From positions 10,230,001-10,294,000 of the forward strand of contig OZ059896.1 in assembly GCA_964057225.1 (NCBI GenBank): 64,000 nt of DNA, written 5' to 3'. Shown here piece after piece: positions 26,687-37,552 of this stretch (its first letter is position 1; the number at the start of each line of letters is the position of its first letter). Origin of the DNA: Auanema rhodensis (Eukaryota > Nematoda > Chromadorea > Rhabditida > Rhabditidae). The notes beneath the pieces were generated by a model. That model had not been told where the DNA came from, ran no database searches, and saw nothing but the letters and a program-made list of their open reading frames with translations. The position numbers and the translations under genes were made by a program.

Positions 26687-26700
26687 GTTTCCATAGTAAC
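26687..26700 (+). promoter_or_regulatory. X-box (RFX-type site) upstream of Rab28
   Basis: GTTTCCATAGTAAC matches the RFX/DAF-19 X-box consensus RTHNYYWTRRNRAC at all 14 positions. It ends 176 bases before the Rab28 ATG, within the range typical of nematode ciliary promoters. Two ATTGG motifs follow at about 26705-26725. The consensus is established knowledge; function at this site is inferred from the match, the spacing and the identity of the downstream gene. Confidence 0.7.
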
Positions 26701-26876
26701 CAGCCGATTGGCTAGATGATTGGCGATTCTCGTTTGCGTTGCATGGCCTTCAAGCGTTTTTAAGTAAACCCAGGTCTCTTTTACGTGTATAACACTTGGC
26801 AGCCTCAGTTTATTTACCCACAATTTCGAATTGCTCAAAGTTTCCGAGTAATATTTTCATTTATTTATTCAACAAC

Positions 26877-28954
26877 ATGTCGGTGATTGAGGATGAAACT
26901 GAAAACAAAGACGAGGAACGCACATTGAAGGTTGGAATGCCTTTTTTAATGCGTTTTTTTCTAATTTCAAAGTGTAGATAGTTGTATGTGGAGATGGATC
27001 TTCTGGAAAAACATCATTATGCCAACGATTTGCAAAAGATGGTTTCGATCGCACATATCATCAGGTAAGTATTCATAGATCGACAGATTCATTTTTTTTA
27101 AATATTGATTTTCATTATTTTTAGACGATAGGCTTGGATTTTTATTCACGTCGATTAACACTTCCTGGTGATATAATGGTTCTTTTACAGGTAAAAAAAA
27201 TCTTGAGTTTAAAAGATTTTCGCTTTATTGACCATTTTATTGATTCTTTCAATTATTTGGATTTCTGATAAACTATAATTTAGGTTTGGGATATAGGAGG
27301 GCAAAGTATAGCTGGTGACATGATAGAAAAGTATATTTTTGGAGCTCATTGTGCTCTTCTCGTTTACGATGTGACGACTACTAAATCGTTTGACAATATC
27401 CAAGATTGGATAGCTGTTATTAAAAGAGTAACGAAGCTACAAGAGAAGGTAGTTTTATTTATGTAATTTGAGAGTTATGAAGAAATTAATACGAGAGTTA
27501 ATACCTAATATAGTCGAACTCTAACATAGCGTTCACTCTTGCTGTGAATATCTGGTATCGTTGCATGGTTATAGGAATTGCGTAATATTCTGCAACGCAC
27601 TTTCTCAATTTTCCAAATTTTGGTTTGATATTAATACAAATAGGAGTCCTTAAGAAGGTCAAAGAGCTAGAGAAGAGAAGAGTAACGACTATAAAGGTAG
27701 TAGAAATAAAAGGAAGGAGTCTCTTGTTGACAATACGTAAACAAAGTAAACAAGTAATGTTTACGAGGTCGTCCTACGTAAACAAAACACCAACATTCAT
27801 TAAACGTTTGTAGTCTAATGAAACGATAAGAATGGCATTAGGGAACAAAAATAAAAATTTTAGATTGTATGCAAATTTTAAATTCACTTTTAAAATACCA
27901 ATATTTTCAAAAATAAAATAAATACATTCACATCAGCTCACATATTTTAAAATGTTAGTTTTCAAAGATAAGAATTAACAAATTGCAGCCACCAGAGATG
28001 ATTCTTGTTGGAAACAAAGTTGACTTAGAAGCAAAACGAGCTGTAACAATTGATATGCATAATCAATTAGTTAAAAAATACGACATCGATTCAGCTTACA
28101 CATCCGCAAAAACGGGGGATTCAGTTTTATTAACTTTTCGGTATGTTTCAATAGCTATTTATTACAATCCCAAGACAGTCTCGACGATCTAACCTAATTG
28201 TAAAAAGTAGACATTCCGAACAAATATTTTTGGTTGTCCTTGCTTGAGATTGCTTGTAAACATAGAAGAAAACGCAAGTGCATCACCAAACAAAAATTCC
28301 TACGATATAATGATCACTTATGCAAAACAATTTGTTTATTCCGTATTTATTCAGTTGCCTTCTTTCACAACAAAAATGGCATGCATTCTATTGTAAAATA
28401 AACCTACATATCATAATAATAATTACTACTAGTAAACCTTTTAGACTTTTTCTAGCCTAAAGTATTCTTTGCAGGCAAGCTGCAGCTCGTGTTCTGAAAA
28501 TTGTTCTTTCGAAATCCGATCAGGAGTCTGATATAGTAATTGTTCAGGTGAGATAAAAATATTCAACTCTTGAAAAATAGAGCATAATGAACTACTATTT
28601 TGTTCAACTTTTATGACAGGAAATTATATCGCATATGAGCTTCAGAACGTGAAAATAAGTCCTTAAATAGGAAGTAAACAAATGTAAAATTGAAAAATTA
28701 AATTTGTATTGTTTTGAAAACATTCAGTTGCGATTATGACATTCATTTGTCATTTCACTTCAACATCAACATAAAATAACGTCTGTTTTTTAATGAGGGG
28801 AAAAACATTTGCAACAATATTCTATACATATCTTTTGAAAGGGTTATATTTAATAAAATATACTATTTAGGGTGAAGTATCAGCAGAATCGGGAATACCT
28901 CGTCGAACTCGGACAAACATTACACAACCAAGTGGAGTATGTTCAGTTCAATGA
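26877..28954 (+). CDS. rab-28: Rab28-like small GTPase
   Basis: Small GTPase linked to cilia and periciliary membrane traffic (known for the family). Seven exons: 26877-26930, 26978-27064, 27125-27190, 27284-27448, 27989-28140, 28475-28547 and 28871-28954, giving 226 residues, close to vertebrate Rab28. The P-loop GDGSSGKTS is at about 23-31. The switch-I Thr lies in TIGLDFY, which opens exon 3. DIGGQ replaces the DTAGQ of ordinary Rabs and is typical of Rab28. NKVD and SAK complete the nucleotide pocket. The protein ends in CSVQ, a CaaX box suited to farnesylation, rather than the double-Cys ending of most Rabs. Transcription is probably RFX-dependent, given the upstream X-box. The start is the first ATG in frame and leaves a short acidic N-terminus, as in orthologues. 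Confidence 0.96.
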
Positions 28955-29309
28955 TAAACATGTTTATAATCAAACTTGTATGAATAAACGAATAATACAC
29001 AACACTAAAGTATGGCTTATATTTGTTTATAGTATAGCATAAAAACATGAAGGTCTGTAAATATTAAAGCTGATTGGGTTCTACCACGAAAACACCTTTT
29101 GGCACCTTGCCAGAAGCCATAAAGATTTAATAATCTTCTTGTTTTATATGAATATATGCAGATGTTTCAATTTTTCATTTAATTTGAGTTGTAGAGCTTT
29201 ATTAAATATATTACTTAATATAAATATATTACAAGTTCAAAAAAGTTTGTTTTATAAATTGCTTGCTTTGGTTATATACTAGCAGTGCAAAGAATTATGT
29301 CATCTGGAT
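28955..29309 (+). other. Intergenic spacer Rab28 to CTTNBP2NL
   Basis: 355 bases, very AT-rich. It presumably holds the Rab28 3' UTR and ends in a TTTCAG acceptor-like site immediately before the next coding sequence. Nothing else seen. Confidence 0.7.
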
Positions 29310-31289
29310 ATGTTTCAGAATGTTTATGATTGTTTTCACTATAGCCCCACGAGAATGAATTTTGGATTTAATTTTGATTGTGATTATGATCAATCAACTT
29401 CCAAAAATATTTTTGCTAACCGAACACTCGATCTCAATGAAACTTCGGAAAGCGAATCTGATTTAACCAGAGATGAATTAAAGCGCCTACTTTTCTGTTT
29501 GGAATCTGACTTGAAGACAAAAGAAGAAGAAATTATAAAACTTAAGGTTTTCTTGATTTTGTTTATCATTTAAGCCTTTCTCTTAGGCTGAAAGAAATAC
29601 TGCTTTACTTTACGAGGCCAAGTATGGAAAGCTTGCTGGAAATGATCCATTTCTCGCGTTACGACGAGATTCCTCAGCCACCGAAGAGGTATTATTTTAT
29701 AACATTTTGATTCCAATTATTGAATTCTGTGTTCAGGTTTTAAATGAAGGCCAAATTGGTAAACTGTATGAGTCACAACTGGTACAATTGGAAAAACTCA
29801 TTTCTGCGCAAAAAAAAATGCACTCAAAGTCAAGACAGGTTTGTGTATTTTTCAATTTTCATTAATAAATGTTAACTATTTAGGTTTTAGCTGCAACTGA
29901 GAAGCGTCATGCTAAAGCATTAGAGGAACTCGAAGTTGAGAAAGAGCGAAAGATTAGATATGCTGAGCAGGGAGATGATGTTGTAGCGTTATTGGAAAAA
30001 GAACGGAATAAGTTAACTCAACAGTTAGACTTTCAAGTTTCACAATTGGCTGCTTGTCAAGAAGAATTGCTGAAATTAGAAAATCGTCTCCAAGCAGAGA
30101 AAGAAAAACACAAAATGATGGTATGAACTATTATAAATATTTTATTTTACTAAAGTTTACAGGTTTTATTTCTTATCACTGAGCGTAAGCAACTGTTGAT
30201 TAAAGTTCACGATTTAAAGCTTAAATCTGAAAATCAACGTAAGTTATATTCGCATATTATCAAAATTCATTCTTTATAGCTCCTGCTCCATCAGCTCAAA
30301 GTATGTTATTAGAGGAGCTGAAAAAAGAAGTTCTATTTTTAAGACAAGAGCGAGAAGCTCTTACTAATTCTAATAAAGCGTTAAACGTTGGTTTTTTTTA
30401 AAAAGCTAATATTTATATCTTAGTTTCAGGCAGAAAATTTAAGCTTAAAAGAAGTTATTAATGAACAGGAATTAGATTTAACTCAGTTTCGAAAAAAGAG
30501 CATGAATTCGAATAAATTTGTTGCCGAGCGTGCGTCTTCCTCTTCTACTTGCGCAGTATGTTCCTCACTGTTTTCTTTGTCAAATATTTTTTAAAGCTTC
30601 CTCATTTGAATGATGATATGATGAATCATGTTGGATCAGCTATAGTAATGGCTAATCGAATGGCAGGAAATAATGTTATTCCTCAATCGTTTGTTGGTGC
30701 GCCTCGCACTCGTCTTGCCAATTCCAGTAGTTTTCCCACCGAACGGAGTCGGTTACCTAGAGCTCCTTCATCTCCAGGTCGTGCTTCTGCTACTATAAAT
30801 CCTAGGTATATTTGATATAACTATTCCTGACTTATTTTTCTATTCAAGAGCACCATCTTCACCAATAAAGAAAGTTCCGGCTATGGGATTAGGAACAATT
30901 CGTAGTCGAATCGCGCCCCCAGTAATTGATCAAGAAATTCAAGATTTAGATGCGGCTATAAAATCAATAGGGAATGGTGCAAATGGTTTTATATTTTTGC
31001 AATATTTTCTTTATTATACTTCTTCTAGTAGCTCCTAATCCTCCAACTAAAAGAAGTAGTAGTCTCCCCAGAAGTGAAACTAGAAAAAGTTCAGATGTTT
31101 CAATACCGAAGGTTGAACATCGTCCTACGCCCCAAATGGGCAGTAGAATAGGTAATTTTATTGAATTAGATGTGTATAGTATGTAATATTTCAGTTCCAC
31201 CCCAAGCAAGACAAGATCCGAATAGGAAGTTCTCGGGCACTGCGAAAAGAAATGGCTTAACAGCATTGTCCAAAGCTTTCGGTAAATAA
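29310..31289 (+). CDS. CTTNBP2NL: CTTNBP2 N-terminal-like coiled-coil protein
   Basis: Homologue of the cortactin-binding CortBP2/CTTNBP2NL family, which acts on cortical actin and the STRIPAK phosphatase complex (family knowledge). Eleven exons: 29310-29546, 29587-29688, 29737-29838, 29884-30120, 30163-30238, 30280-30386, 30430-30555, 30597-30805, 30849-30985, 31029-31151 and 31195-31289. An acidic start is followed by the family signature: a TRDELKRLLFCLESDLK helix, then KYGKLAGNDPFLALRRD. Next come about 200 residues of heptad-like coiled coil (about residues 100-290) and a Ser/Pro/Arg-rich basic tail ending LTALSKAFGK. There are no ankyrin repeats, so it matches the NL form and not full CTTNBP2. 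Translation may start at 29310, or at 29355 if the TTTCAG at 29315-29320 is a trans-splice acceptor (516 or 501 residues). It is on the same strand as Rab28. Confidence 0.9.
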
Positions 31290-31685
31290 CTCAGGCTTGT
31301 TTCCACTAATCTTTTAATGGTAAATTAATATTTATAATCACTATTTTGTATAGGGTTTTCATTGTTAAAGCATAATAACTAATAACTCCTGTAAATGACA
31401 ATTCTTACCATAATACTTTAAAATCGATCTGTGATGATAAATTAAATTGCTCCTCTTTAATTTAAAATGTGCCTTATTCTATAAGAATGAGATCACATAT
31501 TAATTTTTATAAATATTTAATTTGATGTTATTGTTCATAATATAATTCGTTTTAATGAGTCTCGAAAATTTTTGTTATCATGTGATGCACAATTGAATTC
31601 TCGATAAATAAAATATTAGAAATAATCTCAGTGGCTTAATTAGTTTATGGAATGAAGAGATCAAGAGAAATTGAGGAAATCTTGT
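31290..31685. other. Convergent 3' intergenic region
   Basis: 396 AT-rich bases between the stop codons of CTTNBP2NL (+) and ZC3HC1 (-). It must carry both 3' UTRs. Nothing else seen. Confidence 0.7.
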
Positions 31686-32787
31686 TTAATTAGTTAATGA
31701 TGTTATTGATACAGAAGAGAATGAGCGACGAATTAAAGCTTTTACTCGATCTACGGTTATTTTTGTACTATCTGTGCAAATCTGAACCGTTTTTTCTTCA
31801 GTTAGCAAAGACAAATGAGCTAGCCACACCGGTACATTACTGGAATCTAGGTCTAGTAAAGGACACCATTTCATATGGGAAGCCACGGGATCAAATACAT
31901 CGGATGAACTAAATAGACTAAAGATAAAGCAAAAAAAATATAAGAAAAACCTCAAAGAGAGTGTCCTATTACACAAATCACAGAAAGCAACCACTCTAGA
32001 TCTTCCTAATAATATTTTTTTCTGTGAAATTCTCCAATTTAACAAGGCAGCTATTATAAAATCTCTTGAGAAAGGAGGAAATTTTGAAGTCGGTACATCA
32101 CGAGTGAACTCAAGCTTCTAAAGTAAAACTATAACAGAGACCAAACAAAACTAAGAACCATTGTTAATTTTGTATCGTAAGATTCGAGCTTTTCTATAAT
32201 ATCTCTAGATACTTCTTCCGCATTTTCATATCTCAATAAACGGAGAGGAGTTGACCTTCGTGGACAAGTTAACTGATGAGCATCAGCAAGTTGTCGACGA
32301 ATATTACTAAATAGAGCAATAAAAAATAATATGCAACACAACTGACCTTAAACATTTTCTATACACTTCAATATTTTCTAAAATGTTTGGTAAATCAGTG
32401 CATATTATCTTATTGCAAGAATCACATTGAACATTCCTCCCGTTTTTATTTCTCCATCCTTGAGAGGCTAATTCGCGAGCACAAAGATCGGAATGCTTCC
32501 ATGTTTTATTCTTAACAAAAAACGATAATACCTACTATAACTTTACAACATACATCAAACGATCTAATCAAGGAAGAATACTTTTGACGATTTTCGTTTT
32601 CAACTTTTTCTCTATAAAGTAAACTTAAAAATCTGAAACATTTAAACAGTGCTTACCTTTTTGCTACAGACAGTGAAGACCCTGCTATATCATTCAAGCA
32701 TAAAGCTGCTCTTCTCTTCAAAGATTTAAGCTCTTCTAATTTATTCGTTGGGTTAACTTGTTGTATTTCTTCTGAAACTTTTTCCAT
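31686..32787 (-). CDS. ZC3HC1: ZC3HC1/NIPA-like zinc-finger protein
   Basis: Homologue of the nuclear-basket and F-box-type protein NIPA/ZC3HC1 (Rsm1 family). Six exons on the minus strand: 32787-32657, 32611-32554, 32510-32347, 32306-32159, 32117-31951 and 31908-31686, giving 296 residues with intact phase; the introns are 38-45 nt. The first zinc module has SLIRSFD, then DLCARELASQGWRNKNGRNV, CDSC and LADAHQLTCP. The second has FCDLCNRTLSL, then DVFDPVASHMKWCPLL. This C-x2-C ... H-x3-C arrangement, twice, is the family signature. The protein is shorter than vertebrate NIPA (about 500 residues), which has a long serine-rich C-terminal part. The ATG lies three bases after a TTTCAG acceptor. 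CNOT4 is divergent, sharing a 429-bp promoter interval. Confidence 0.85.
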
Positions 32788-33216
32788 TCCTGAAAACTAT
32801 TATCTTATTTAGCTAGTAACAATTTTATCATTAATCAATAACAAATTCAGATTTTTCTTCTTCTTAATATAGCTTTAAACATAATCAAACCAATTTCTAA
32901 CAGCAAGTATTCCTGGTTTTCATTAAGGTTTTTGAATCTCTTTACATGAGTGTTGAGTATTGACACACTCCTCGACATACCCTAAGCGGTCTCGCAAAGA
33001 CATTGGCTCACGAGAACAGTACAACAGAAGCACCGCCCTTCGTACTCGTCATTTTATTAGTCGATACTTAATCAATAATGTGAAGTTTTTGTTTTTTTTG
33101 GACTATTGAAAGTATTTGATTAAAAAAAAATCTAAAAACATATTTATTAATTGTCCCAGATCCAAAAACCCTCCAGTTGTTCATTTTCAGCTTCTCGTGT
33201 CATTGTACCGTCAATC
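32788..33216. promoter_or_regulatory. Divergent promoter interval ZC3HC1 / CNOT4
   Basis: 429 bases separate the two start codons. The middle (about 32950-33055) is less AT-rich than its surroundings and probably holds the core promoters of both genes. No TATA box is obvious. I could not assign any element to one direction. Confidence 0.45.
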
Positions 33217-36112
33217 ATGTCTTGTAGCAGCGATGATCAATCCGATAAAGAGGTGATTATCTAAGATAGCAGAAAGGTTATGTTTCTCTTTTTAGTGCCC
33301 ATTATGCATGGAACCATTAGAAATCGATGATGTAGATTTTTATCCTTGTAAGTGTGAATATCAGGTGAGCTTCTGCTTTTAAAGCGCTTCACACATGTAC
33401 ATTAGATATGTCGTTTTTGTTGGCATCGGCTTAGAACAAATGAGAATGGTTTATGCCCTGCTTGTCGTCAGCCGTACCCGGAAGACCCTGTTAACTTTAA
33501 GGTTTGTGATTCTTTCGGGTTTATCTTATTGCAGTATATTAAAATGGTTATAAAAATGTGGCAATTTAGTTTATATCAATGGAAAATAAACATTTATAAA
33601 ATATCATATATAAATATTATGAGAATTACACCGATATTAATTTTTGTGAAATAAAGAAACATTTAGCCACTTTCTTCCGCTGATTTGCAAAGAATAAAGG
33701 ACGAGAAAAAGATGAAACAACAAGCTGAAAAACAACGGATATCTGAATCACGGAAACACCTTGCTAATTATAGAGTATTGCAAAAGGTTCGGATCACTAC
33801 TGTTTAGGTAATGAAATCCGTTTTAAATTTTAAGAACCTTGTGTATGTTGTTGGCTTGTCCTCGAGAGTTGCGTCTGAAGATATTTTAAAGAAGCCGGAA
33901 TATTTTGGAAAATTCGGAAAGATTATAAAGGTTTGTATATGTTGTAAAAAATGTTTTTATTATTGCTGTTAAGGTTGTTACGGGAACATCAGCTTTAATC
34001 GGTAATCATATCCAACCTAGTCATACAGCTTATGTTACCTATAGTCGTGTCGAAGAGGCCCTACGGGCAATCCAGGTATTTTCCTATTTATTTAAAGTTA
34101 TGTGAAATATGATAATCTAGGGTGTTAATAATGCACAACTTGACGGTCGAACAGTAAAAGCATCGTTAGGAACTACAAAATATTGTTCATCATTTCTCCG
34201 AAGTCAGACATGTGGAAAAACTGTGAATTTTTTTTTGTTATCTGGTTTATTTAATTTTATTGTTAGGATTGTATGTACCTTCATGATATTGCTGAAGATG
34301 ATATCAGTTTTACGAAAGAAGATATGCATCTGGGTAAGCATACGGAGTACGAAAGAAAGTAAGCTGTAGTTTTATTAATATATTTACATGTTTATTATTT
34401 ATTCAGATTAATAGATATGGTATTATATAAGAAAAATCAACAACAAGAACGAAAACCAGCTTCGTAAGTGCATATTTTAAAACTTTCTTAAAAATCTTCT
34501 ACTTCCAGGACTTGGACGAATAATAATAAAAGCAATATATGTTGGGAGCAAAATGGGAAAGATTATCCTGAACAAAATTCGAACGGGGTAAAAAATAGTT
34601 TGTGTTCAAATATTTTTATTTATTTTTTCAGTACCAAATATCTGTTGAGGATCCTACTCCTTCTGAAGCAGCTGCCAGAACAGAACGACAAAATTCACAA
34701 AATAAAGAAAACCATTATGATTCCACAGAAACTTCAAATACGCGGTTGAAACAAAATCAACATTCACCAAAACTTTCACCGCGAACACCACCACCGGAAT
34801 CATCACCAGATATAAAAGTATGTTCTGCTAAAATTAAATTTACTCTTGTTTCTAAGGAATCGGAGCGAAGCACACATACAGCTTCGTTATCAACGGCACT
34901 CCATCCATCCAGCCTCGCATCATCGTCAACAGGATCAGCATCACAATCGACTACGTCAACATCAACAGCAACTTCAAATGTGCCGTCGTCTCTATCAATG
35001 GCATCGACAATAGTACCGACCACATCTTCAATGACAACATCAATTCCACATGTGGATTGCAGTGAATCATTGAGTAATTCATCATCAATGTCTTTAGAAA
35101 ATTCATTACCTTCAAAATTAAATATAAATAGGTATGTGAACAGTTCATCAGATTTTTAAAATTAAATATGTTTTAAGAGTGGTGGATTTGTCCGATCATT
35201 TCAATTCTTCAAGAGGTGTAGTACCCGCCCCTGCGCCAAGGGAAGAAGCACCCGCTCCTCTCACTAATTGGCAGAGCTTGTTAGGATTAACACCCCAGGC
35301 CGATGTTGTTCATCACTCGATGAGAACGAGAACAACTCCTCCCCCTGGTGCGTATTTTTTTAAAAATAATTTTTAATTTAAATGTATTATTTTAGGTTTG
35401 AACGGCATGTTTTCTGATGATGACGGGTTAGGTTTTGATCCATTCAATGAATCAACTAAAGGTTTAGCTAAACTTTTAGAGGAGGAAAGAATAAAACGAC
35501 CAATGTAGTTTTTATTGTATTTACAATTAGTTTATTTTATTTTTTAAGGCCTTCTGCAAATTATCAAGCTGCGCAACCTTCATCTTTGAAAGATTTGTGG
35601 GGTCGACCTACTCTCCAACATTCTCGACCAGGTTTTGCTGTCGACTTGTTTGGCGGTGCTTCTTTCCAGGTAAATTGTATGATTATTTAAAAGTTTTCAA
35701 ACATTCGTTTTAGTTAAACAGTGGGTTCAATGGTTTTCACCAACCGTCTATGCCATTCCATGAGCACCAAACAAGTCATCACCAGTCTTCTCATCAGTCT
35801 GGTGGTTATGCTCCTCCTCCCGGTTTAATACCTCAACGGTCTCAGCCTATGTATTCACAACCTCAAAATATGACAGAATGGCAAGAAGGATTAAAGGTAA
35901 ACTTGTTTTTTCAACCAAAAATTAATTCATTTTTGTAGGCTTTACTCCCAAACGTAAATGTACGTTTTGCATCTGATTTGGAACAACCTACACAATCCCA
36001 GTCGACACAATCATCACAGCTACAGAGGTGGCAAGCGCAGTTTTCAGCACATTCTCAAGTGATGCCTCACTCCGTACCTCCTCCACCCGGGTTTTCTGTA
36101 CCTAACCGATAG
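33217..36112 (+). CDS. CNOT4: CCR4-NOT subunit 4, RING E3 ubiquitin ligase
   Basis: E3 ligase associated with the CCR4-NOT deadenylase, acting in mRNA and nascent-protein quality control. Sixteen exons: 33217-33252, 33296-33364, 33406-33501, 33667-33786, 33835-33930, 33974-34075, 34121-34222, 34267-34358, 34407-34463, 34509-34587, 34632-35131, 35178-35347, 35396-35504, 35549-35669, 35714-35896 and 35939-36112, giving 701 residues. The C4C4 RING runs from CPLCMEPLEIDDVDF through CRFCWHRL to CPACRQPYPEDP (about 13-62). A basic helix follows, then an RRM beginning NLVYVVGLSSR (about 108-205), and a C-x8-C-x4-C-x3-H finger (Cys195, Cys204, Cys209, His213). The disordered tail keeps two conserved islands, GLGFDPFNES and EWQEGLKALLPNVNV, which in orthologues contact NOT-module partners. 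The last residues include PPPPGF. The 34632-35131 exon is Ser/Thr-rich and low complexity. Confidence 0.97.
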
Positions 36113-36667
36113 GATTATATAAGGGCGAGTGTTTAATCGTATATCAATATCACGACATCTTGGGTTTTTTGCTCACTTCATTTCAATGAGCTCTTTTCTT
36201 TTTTTTCTCGGGCCTTGCAGCTTTTTAATTTATATATTTCTGTTTGCATGGTGGTATAATAGTCGTTTTTTATTTTTTTATCTCCTTATGATGTTGGCAT
36301 ATAATTTGCCACAGATCGTGGTTTTTGATATGTGATTCTATCTCGTCTTCCTGGTGCTTGTATGTTTTCTTGCACTGATTCTTCGTTGATGTAGCGAGCA
36401 GGCTACATTATCGTAAGGTCTTCAGTGAGTTCTGTCGAATTCTTTTCCATCGTCTCATTTTTATGGTGTTTCTCGCCTTTTCCTTAAAAAAAACTCGCTA
36501 GTCGAGAGTGATTTCAGTCATTCTGAAGGCTGATTTCTGTTTTATTTTTTCCAAATAAAAAATATTCTTATTAAATTATTGTTAAACATGCTACGCAAAT
36601 CGTTATACATATTGAATATAACAGGATATTTTATTATACATATTATTGTATAGTTATAGGAAACTAT
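36113..36667 (+). other. CNOT4 3' region / upstream of small gene
   Basis: 555 T-rich bases, probably mostly CNOT4 3' UTR. An open frame at 36129-36335 is T-rich and hydrophobic, with no support as a gene. Confidence 0.6.
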
Positions 36668-37140
36668 ATGTCTGATTATCAAATATTTTTTTCTAAAACT
36701 TTCAACGTAGAGAATGCTTTGAATGGAGATTATGATAACAGTGATGTTGTAACAGGTTCTACTTTGTCTTCGTTTTCTTTCATTTGAAATAGGCTTTGAG
36801 AGCATACAAGAATTTGAGAAAGATTTATTTGTAAATCATTATGGAATAGCAAAAATGGTTCTAAATCAAGAAATGTGTGAGAAGCAAAAAAGCAAGAAGT
36901 TAGTTTACAACTCTGTCATCCATCCTGTTTATGTAACTATTACTTCAGACAAGAAGCACGTGAACGCTTTGCACGTTTAACAGCTATGTGCGCTTCACAG
37001 AATAGAAATTTATTCGAAGAGAAACAGAAGTATTTGTTTTACAAAGTATATCTCTATGATATGTCATAAATTACAGGAAAAAAGAAAGGCAATGGAAAAT
37101 CAACGAAACTCCTTTATGCAATGGCTATTTTGCTCCTAAA
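36668..37140 (+). CDS. Small charged helical protein of unknown function
   Basis: I do not recognise this gene. Four exons fit together in one frame: 36668-36755, 36793-36898, 36949-37029 and 37077-37140, giving 112 residues. Three introns of 37-50 nt have good GT-AG ends (TTGAAATAG, TACTTCAG and AAATTACAG acceptors), matching the local intron style. The protein starts MSDYQIFFSKTFN, has an acidic segment GFESIQEFEKDLF, then a Lys/Arg/Glu/Gln-rich helix (about residues 55-100, with EARERFARL), and ends FMQWLFCS. No signal peptide or membrane segment is present. It lies between the CNOT4 and exportin-T 3' ends, on the CNOT4 strand. The consistent splicing makes a real gene likely; a transcribed non-coding RNA is the alternative. 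If the last donor/acceptor pair differs, the C-terminus would change. Confidence 0.55.
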
Positions 37141-37552
37141 CAAGTTTGTTTAATGTATTCTGTCCGAATAATTATTTGAATTTTAAGGCACCTGAAGTCA
37201 AGCTCCGCATAACAGACTTGTGAATAAAATTTTAATTTGAATCATTAACAGATAAATTTTAAAGAGATAACATCCAACAAAAAACGTTTCCTTGATTATT
37301 AGGTCCAAAATCTATGGAATGGGTTTGCCAAGCAACAATGAAAGTTCAGGCACAGTAAAAATAGCAAAATATGGGGATGACATAACAGTAACAAAAATCT
37401 CAGAGATTAAATCTCTATGAGTACATCTTTCTAAATGATAACAACCAGCCTTATAAAACATCAATGAAAGAGCTTAGAAATCTGATATCATTTGAAAGGG
37501 TACATTGTGAAATTAAAAAAACATAACAAACTTTGTGGAAAACAAAAAAAGA
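37141..37552. other. Convergent 3' intergenic region
   Basis: 412 bases between the small gene (+) and the exportin-T stop codon (-). AT-rich, presumably both 3' UTRs. No other feature. Confidence 0.65.

Larger units (their letters stand above)
24739..26876. other. FoxP 3' region and Rab28 upstream region
   Basis: After the FoxP stop comes about 1.4 kb of AT-rich sequence, presumably partly 3' UTR. A TA microsatellite follows (26140-26207), then a less AT-rich promoter-like patch (26640-26800) holding a G11 run, an X-box and two ATTGG (inverted CCAAT) motifs. An open frame at 24744-25139 begins eight bases after the FoxP stop but has no recognisable content. Confidence 0.6.

Noticed and set aside
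28370-28470. Search of AT-rich spacers for tRNA T-loop words (GGTTCGAATCC-like)
   Set aside because: Only isolated TTCGAAT words were found across the window, without paired acceptor and anticodon arms; no tRNA gene supported.
37077-37207. Alternative reading of the last exon of the small gene, extending to a stop near 37221
   Set aside because: It required a frame inconsistent with the preceding exon once bases were counted; the in-phase reading stops at 37140.
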